DNA of 43,717 bases from Gemmataceae bacterium (GTDB taxonomy: Bacteria; Planctomycetota; Planctomycetia; Gemmatales; Gemmataceae), in contig JANWVV010000039.1 of the NCBI GenBank assembly GCA_025055795.1, forward strand, positions 1-43,717, in the 5' to 3' direction. Shown here piece after piece: positions 42,247 to 43,717 of this stretch (position 1 is the stretch's first letter; every line of letters starts with the position of its first letter). The notes below the pieces were generated by a model, which was given only the letters and a program-made list of their open reading frames with translations, was not told the origin of the DNA and ran no database searches. The translations under genes were made by a program, and so were the position numbers.

Positions 42247-43560
42247 ATGGACCCCTCCGACTCTACGACCAACCCTGCCTTTATGTCCGTATCCACTCCG
42301 CGGTGGCTCAATCGCACGGTGTGGGGCGCAGGACTCACTAGCTTTTTATCAGACGTGAGTCATGAGATGGCCTCGGCCATCTTGCCGTCCTTTTTACGGC
42401 TCCTCCAGGTGCCGCCGGAGAGTGTGGGGGCCATTCTCGGATGGATTGAAGGGATAGCTGATGGGGCTTCGAATGCTGTGAAACTGCTGACGGGATGGTA
42501 CTCCGACCGCCTGGGGCGACGTAAGCCCTTCGTCGTATGCGGTTACCTCCTTACGGGAGGGGCTTTTGCTCTGTGTGCGTGGGCGATGAGCTGGCCACTG
42601 ATCCTGCTTGCGAAACTAGCGGCTTGGATTGGCAAGGGCATTCGGGGGCCTTTGCGCAATGCCATCCTAGCCGACGCCGTTCCCCCTGAACATGTCGGTA
42701 AAGCGTTCGGCTTTCACAGAGCCGGGGATACCTTGGGGGCAATTGTCGGTCCGTTACTCGCCGCTGCCTTACTGATACTGCTGCCGGGCCGGTGGTTCGA
42801 ACAACCGGATCAACCTTATCGGGTTATCTTCCTGCTGACGTTGGTACCAGGCCTGGCAGCGGCTCTAAGCTTTGCCGGGTTGGTTCAGGAGCAGCGTTTT
42901 ACGCCCCGCCGGGCACTCCGGCTAACCGCATCGATTCGGGCTTTGCCCTCGGACTTTCGCCGCTATCTGCTCCCGGTCTTTGTTTTTGGCATAGGCGATT
43001 TCTCCCATGCTTTGTTGATTCTTACGGCAGGATTATTATTGACGCCTGCCTATGGTATGCAACAAGCCGCTGCCTATGCCAGTTTGTTGTACGCTCTACG
43101 CAACGCCACAGGGGCCCTCGCAGCGTTCCCTGCGGGCTGGTTGGGCGATCGCTGCGGACGCCGACGAGTTCTGGTTGTCGCCTATTTGTTAGCGGCCGCC
43201 GTCATGCTTGGTTTTGGCCTGGTTACCTGGCAAGGGTGGGCCCACATGGGCCTACTGGCTGCCCTTTTCGCTTTGGCCGGCGTGTACATAGCTATGGAAG
43301 AGGCACTAGAACCGGCCATCACAGCCGATCTGGTACGTGATCGTTCCTTGCGCGGTACAGCGATGGGCACTCTAGCGGCCGTCAATGGCATAGGCGACTT
43401 TCTGGCAAGTGTGGGCGTAGGCACCCTGTTTCTGGTTGGTCCGCCCGTGGCCTTCGGTGTTTCTGCAGCGTTGATGCTGTTGGGGGCCATTCTGCTGATA
43501 CCCCGCACCGGTCACGTTGTCGGTGTGACCGATCCTGACCCCCACAGCACTTCTACCTGA
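42247..43560 (+). CDS. Major facilitator superfamily transporter
   Basis: A 437-residue integral membrane protein with about 12 hydrophobic segments. After a short hydrophilic start comes 'GLTSFLSDVSHEMASAILPSFL' in the first helix, then 'GWYSDRLGRRKPFVVCGY' in the loop between helices 2 and 3 (the MFS DRxGRR motif), and a second copy, 'GWLGDRCGRRRVLVVAYL', between helices 8 and 9. The 'FLSD(V/I)S.EM' start is typical of an MFS group often annotated as hypothetical transporters. Substrate is not evident; the adjacent PfkB-type kinase suggests a sugar or sugar-like compound. It starts 3 bases after the kinase stop. Confidence 0.9.
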   Translation: MDPSDSTTNPAFMSVSTPRWLNRTVWGAGLTSFLSDVSHEMASAILPSFLRLLQVPPESVGAILGWIEGIADGASNAVKLLTGWYSDRLGRRKPFVVCGYLLTGGAFALCAWAMSWPLILLAKLAAWIGKGIRGPLRNAILADAVPPEHVGKAFGFHRAGDTLGAIVGPLLAAALLILLPGRWFEQPDQPYRVIFLLTLVPGLAAALSFAGLVQEQRFTPRRALRLTASIRALPSDFRRYLLPVFVFGIGDFSHALLILTAGLLLTPAYGMQQAAAYASLLYALRNATGALAAFPAGWLGDRCGRRRVLVVAYLLAAAVMLGFGLVTWQGWAHMGLLAALFALAGVYIAMEEALEPAITADLVRDRSLRGTAMGTLAAVNGIGDFLASVGVGTLFLVGPPVAFGVSAALMLLGAILLIPRTGHVVGVTDPDPHSTST

Positions 43561-43717
43561 CATGCAAAATACAAAACATCTTATCCCAAGCATCCCATCA
43601 GGTACAATCTATTGTTGTCAGACGACATTTATAGATATATTGTTAGATAGAGATAATAATATAGTATTTTGCTTAATCTAATATGGAATATTTTAACTTA
43701 ATCTGATCAATGAGACC
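43561..43717. other. AT-rich tail at the right edge
   Basis: The last ~120 bases (from about 43600) are strikingly AT-rich, with runs such as ATAATAATATAG. This contrasts with the GC-rich coding sequence around. No gene, terminator hairpin or repeat was identified; the segment is likely a promoter-bearing spacer or the edge of another region. Confidence 0.4.

Noticed and set aside
1..43717. tRNA, rRNA, CRISPR arrays, insertion sequences or phage genes
   Set aside because: No T-loop-like tRNA core, regular spaced repeats, transposase or integrase motifs were recognised on either strand by eye; a tRNAscan/Infernal run could overturn this for small RNAs.

Overview
The window is chromosomal DNA from a planctomycete, most likely of the order Gemmatales. 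The evidence is several Planctomycetota protein families together: a DUF1549/DUF1553 protein followed by a DUF1501 protein (29.7-33.5 kb), a DUF1559 prepilin-like protein (21.8 kb), a CRTAC1-like FG-GAP/UnbV protein (22.8-24.2 kb), and a partial left-edge gene whose leader resembles the BBP7 outer-membrane beta-barrel family of Gemmataceae. Genes are moderately GC-rich. They are separated by unusually long, AT-richer spacers (0.3-1.1 kb). I saw no rRNA, tRNA, CRISPR, phage or insertion-sequence genes.

Layout. 0-0.3 kb: start of an exported protein reading off the left edge. 1.35-3.7 kb: two successive McsA-type zinc/UVR proteins and McsB protein-arginine kinase, the second McsA overlapping mcsB by 4 bases. 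3.8-10.55 kb (minus strand): a 1416-residue membrane protein with a very long Pro/Gln/Ser-rich segment, then nadB (L-aspartate oxidase), then a small exported protein tightly coupled to nadB. 11.1-11.8 kb: an exported protein of unknown role. 12.5-14.0 kb: a TPR protein and a lone CoA-transferase alpha-type subunit. 14.0-15.1 kb (minus): an SDR enzyme closest to L-threonine 3-dehydrogenase. 15.4-18.5 kb: two small exported or anchored proteins, queA and a minimal zincin metallopeptidase. 18.5-19.9 kb (minus): a class-III aminotransferase. 20.0-22.7 kb: an exported amidohydrolase and a DUF1559 protein. 22.8-24.2 kb (minus): the FG-GAP/UnbV protein. 25.3-29.2 kb: mfd with a long disordered N-terminal extension. 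29.7-33.5 kb: the DUF1549/1553-DUF1501 pair. 33.7-35.5 kb: an orphan FHA-GAF histidine kinase. 35.9-36.7 kb: a protein with two BON-like segments. 37.0-39.7 kb: divergent lipoproteins, a parvulin-type isomerase (minus) and a patatin-like phospholipase (plus). 40.0-43.6 kb: a deoxyhypusine-synthase-like protein, a PfkB/RfaE-like sugar kinase and an MFS transporter.

How the genes fit together. Most are housekeeping or envelope genes standing alone. The units that look functionally joined are (i) McsA-McsA-McsB, a protein-arginine phosphorylation module outside Firmicutes with no CtsR or ClpC beside it; (ii) nadB with its coupled exported protein; (iii) the DUF1549/1553-DUF1501 pair; and (iv) the DHS-like/kinase/transporter run, whose substrate is unknown. 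I see no clear phage-defence or mobile system. The best candidates for new biology are the diverged arginine-kinase module, in which the phospho-arginine receptor motif has an Asp-to-Asn change and both McsA proteins lack one zinc-ligand cysteine, and the DHS-like/sugar-kinase cassette. All assignments come from reading motifs; no database search was run.
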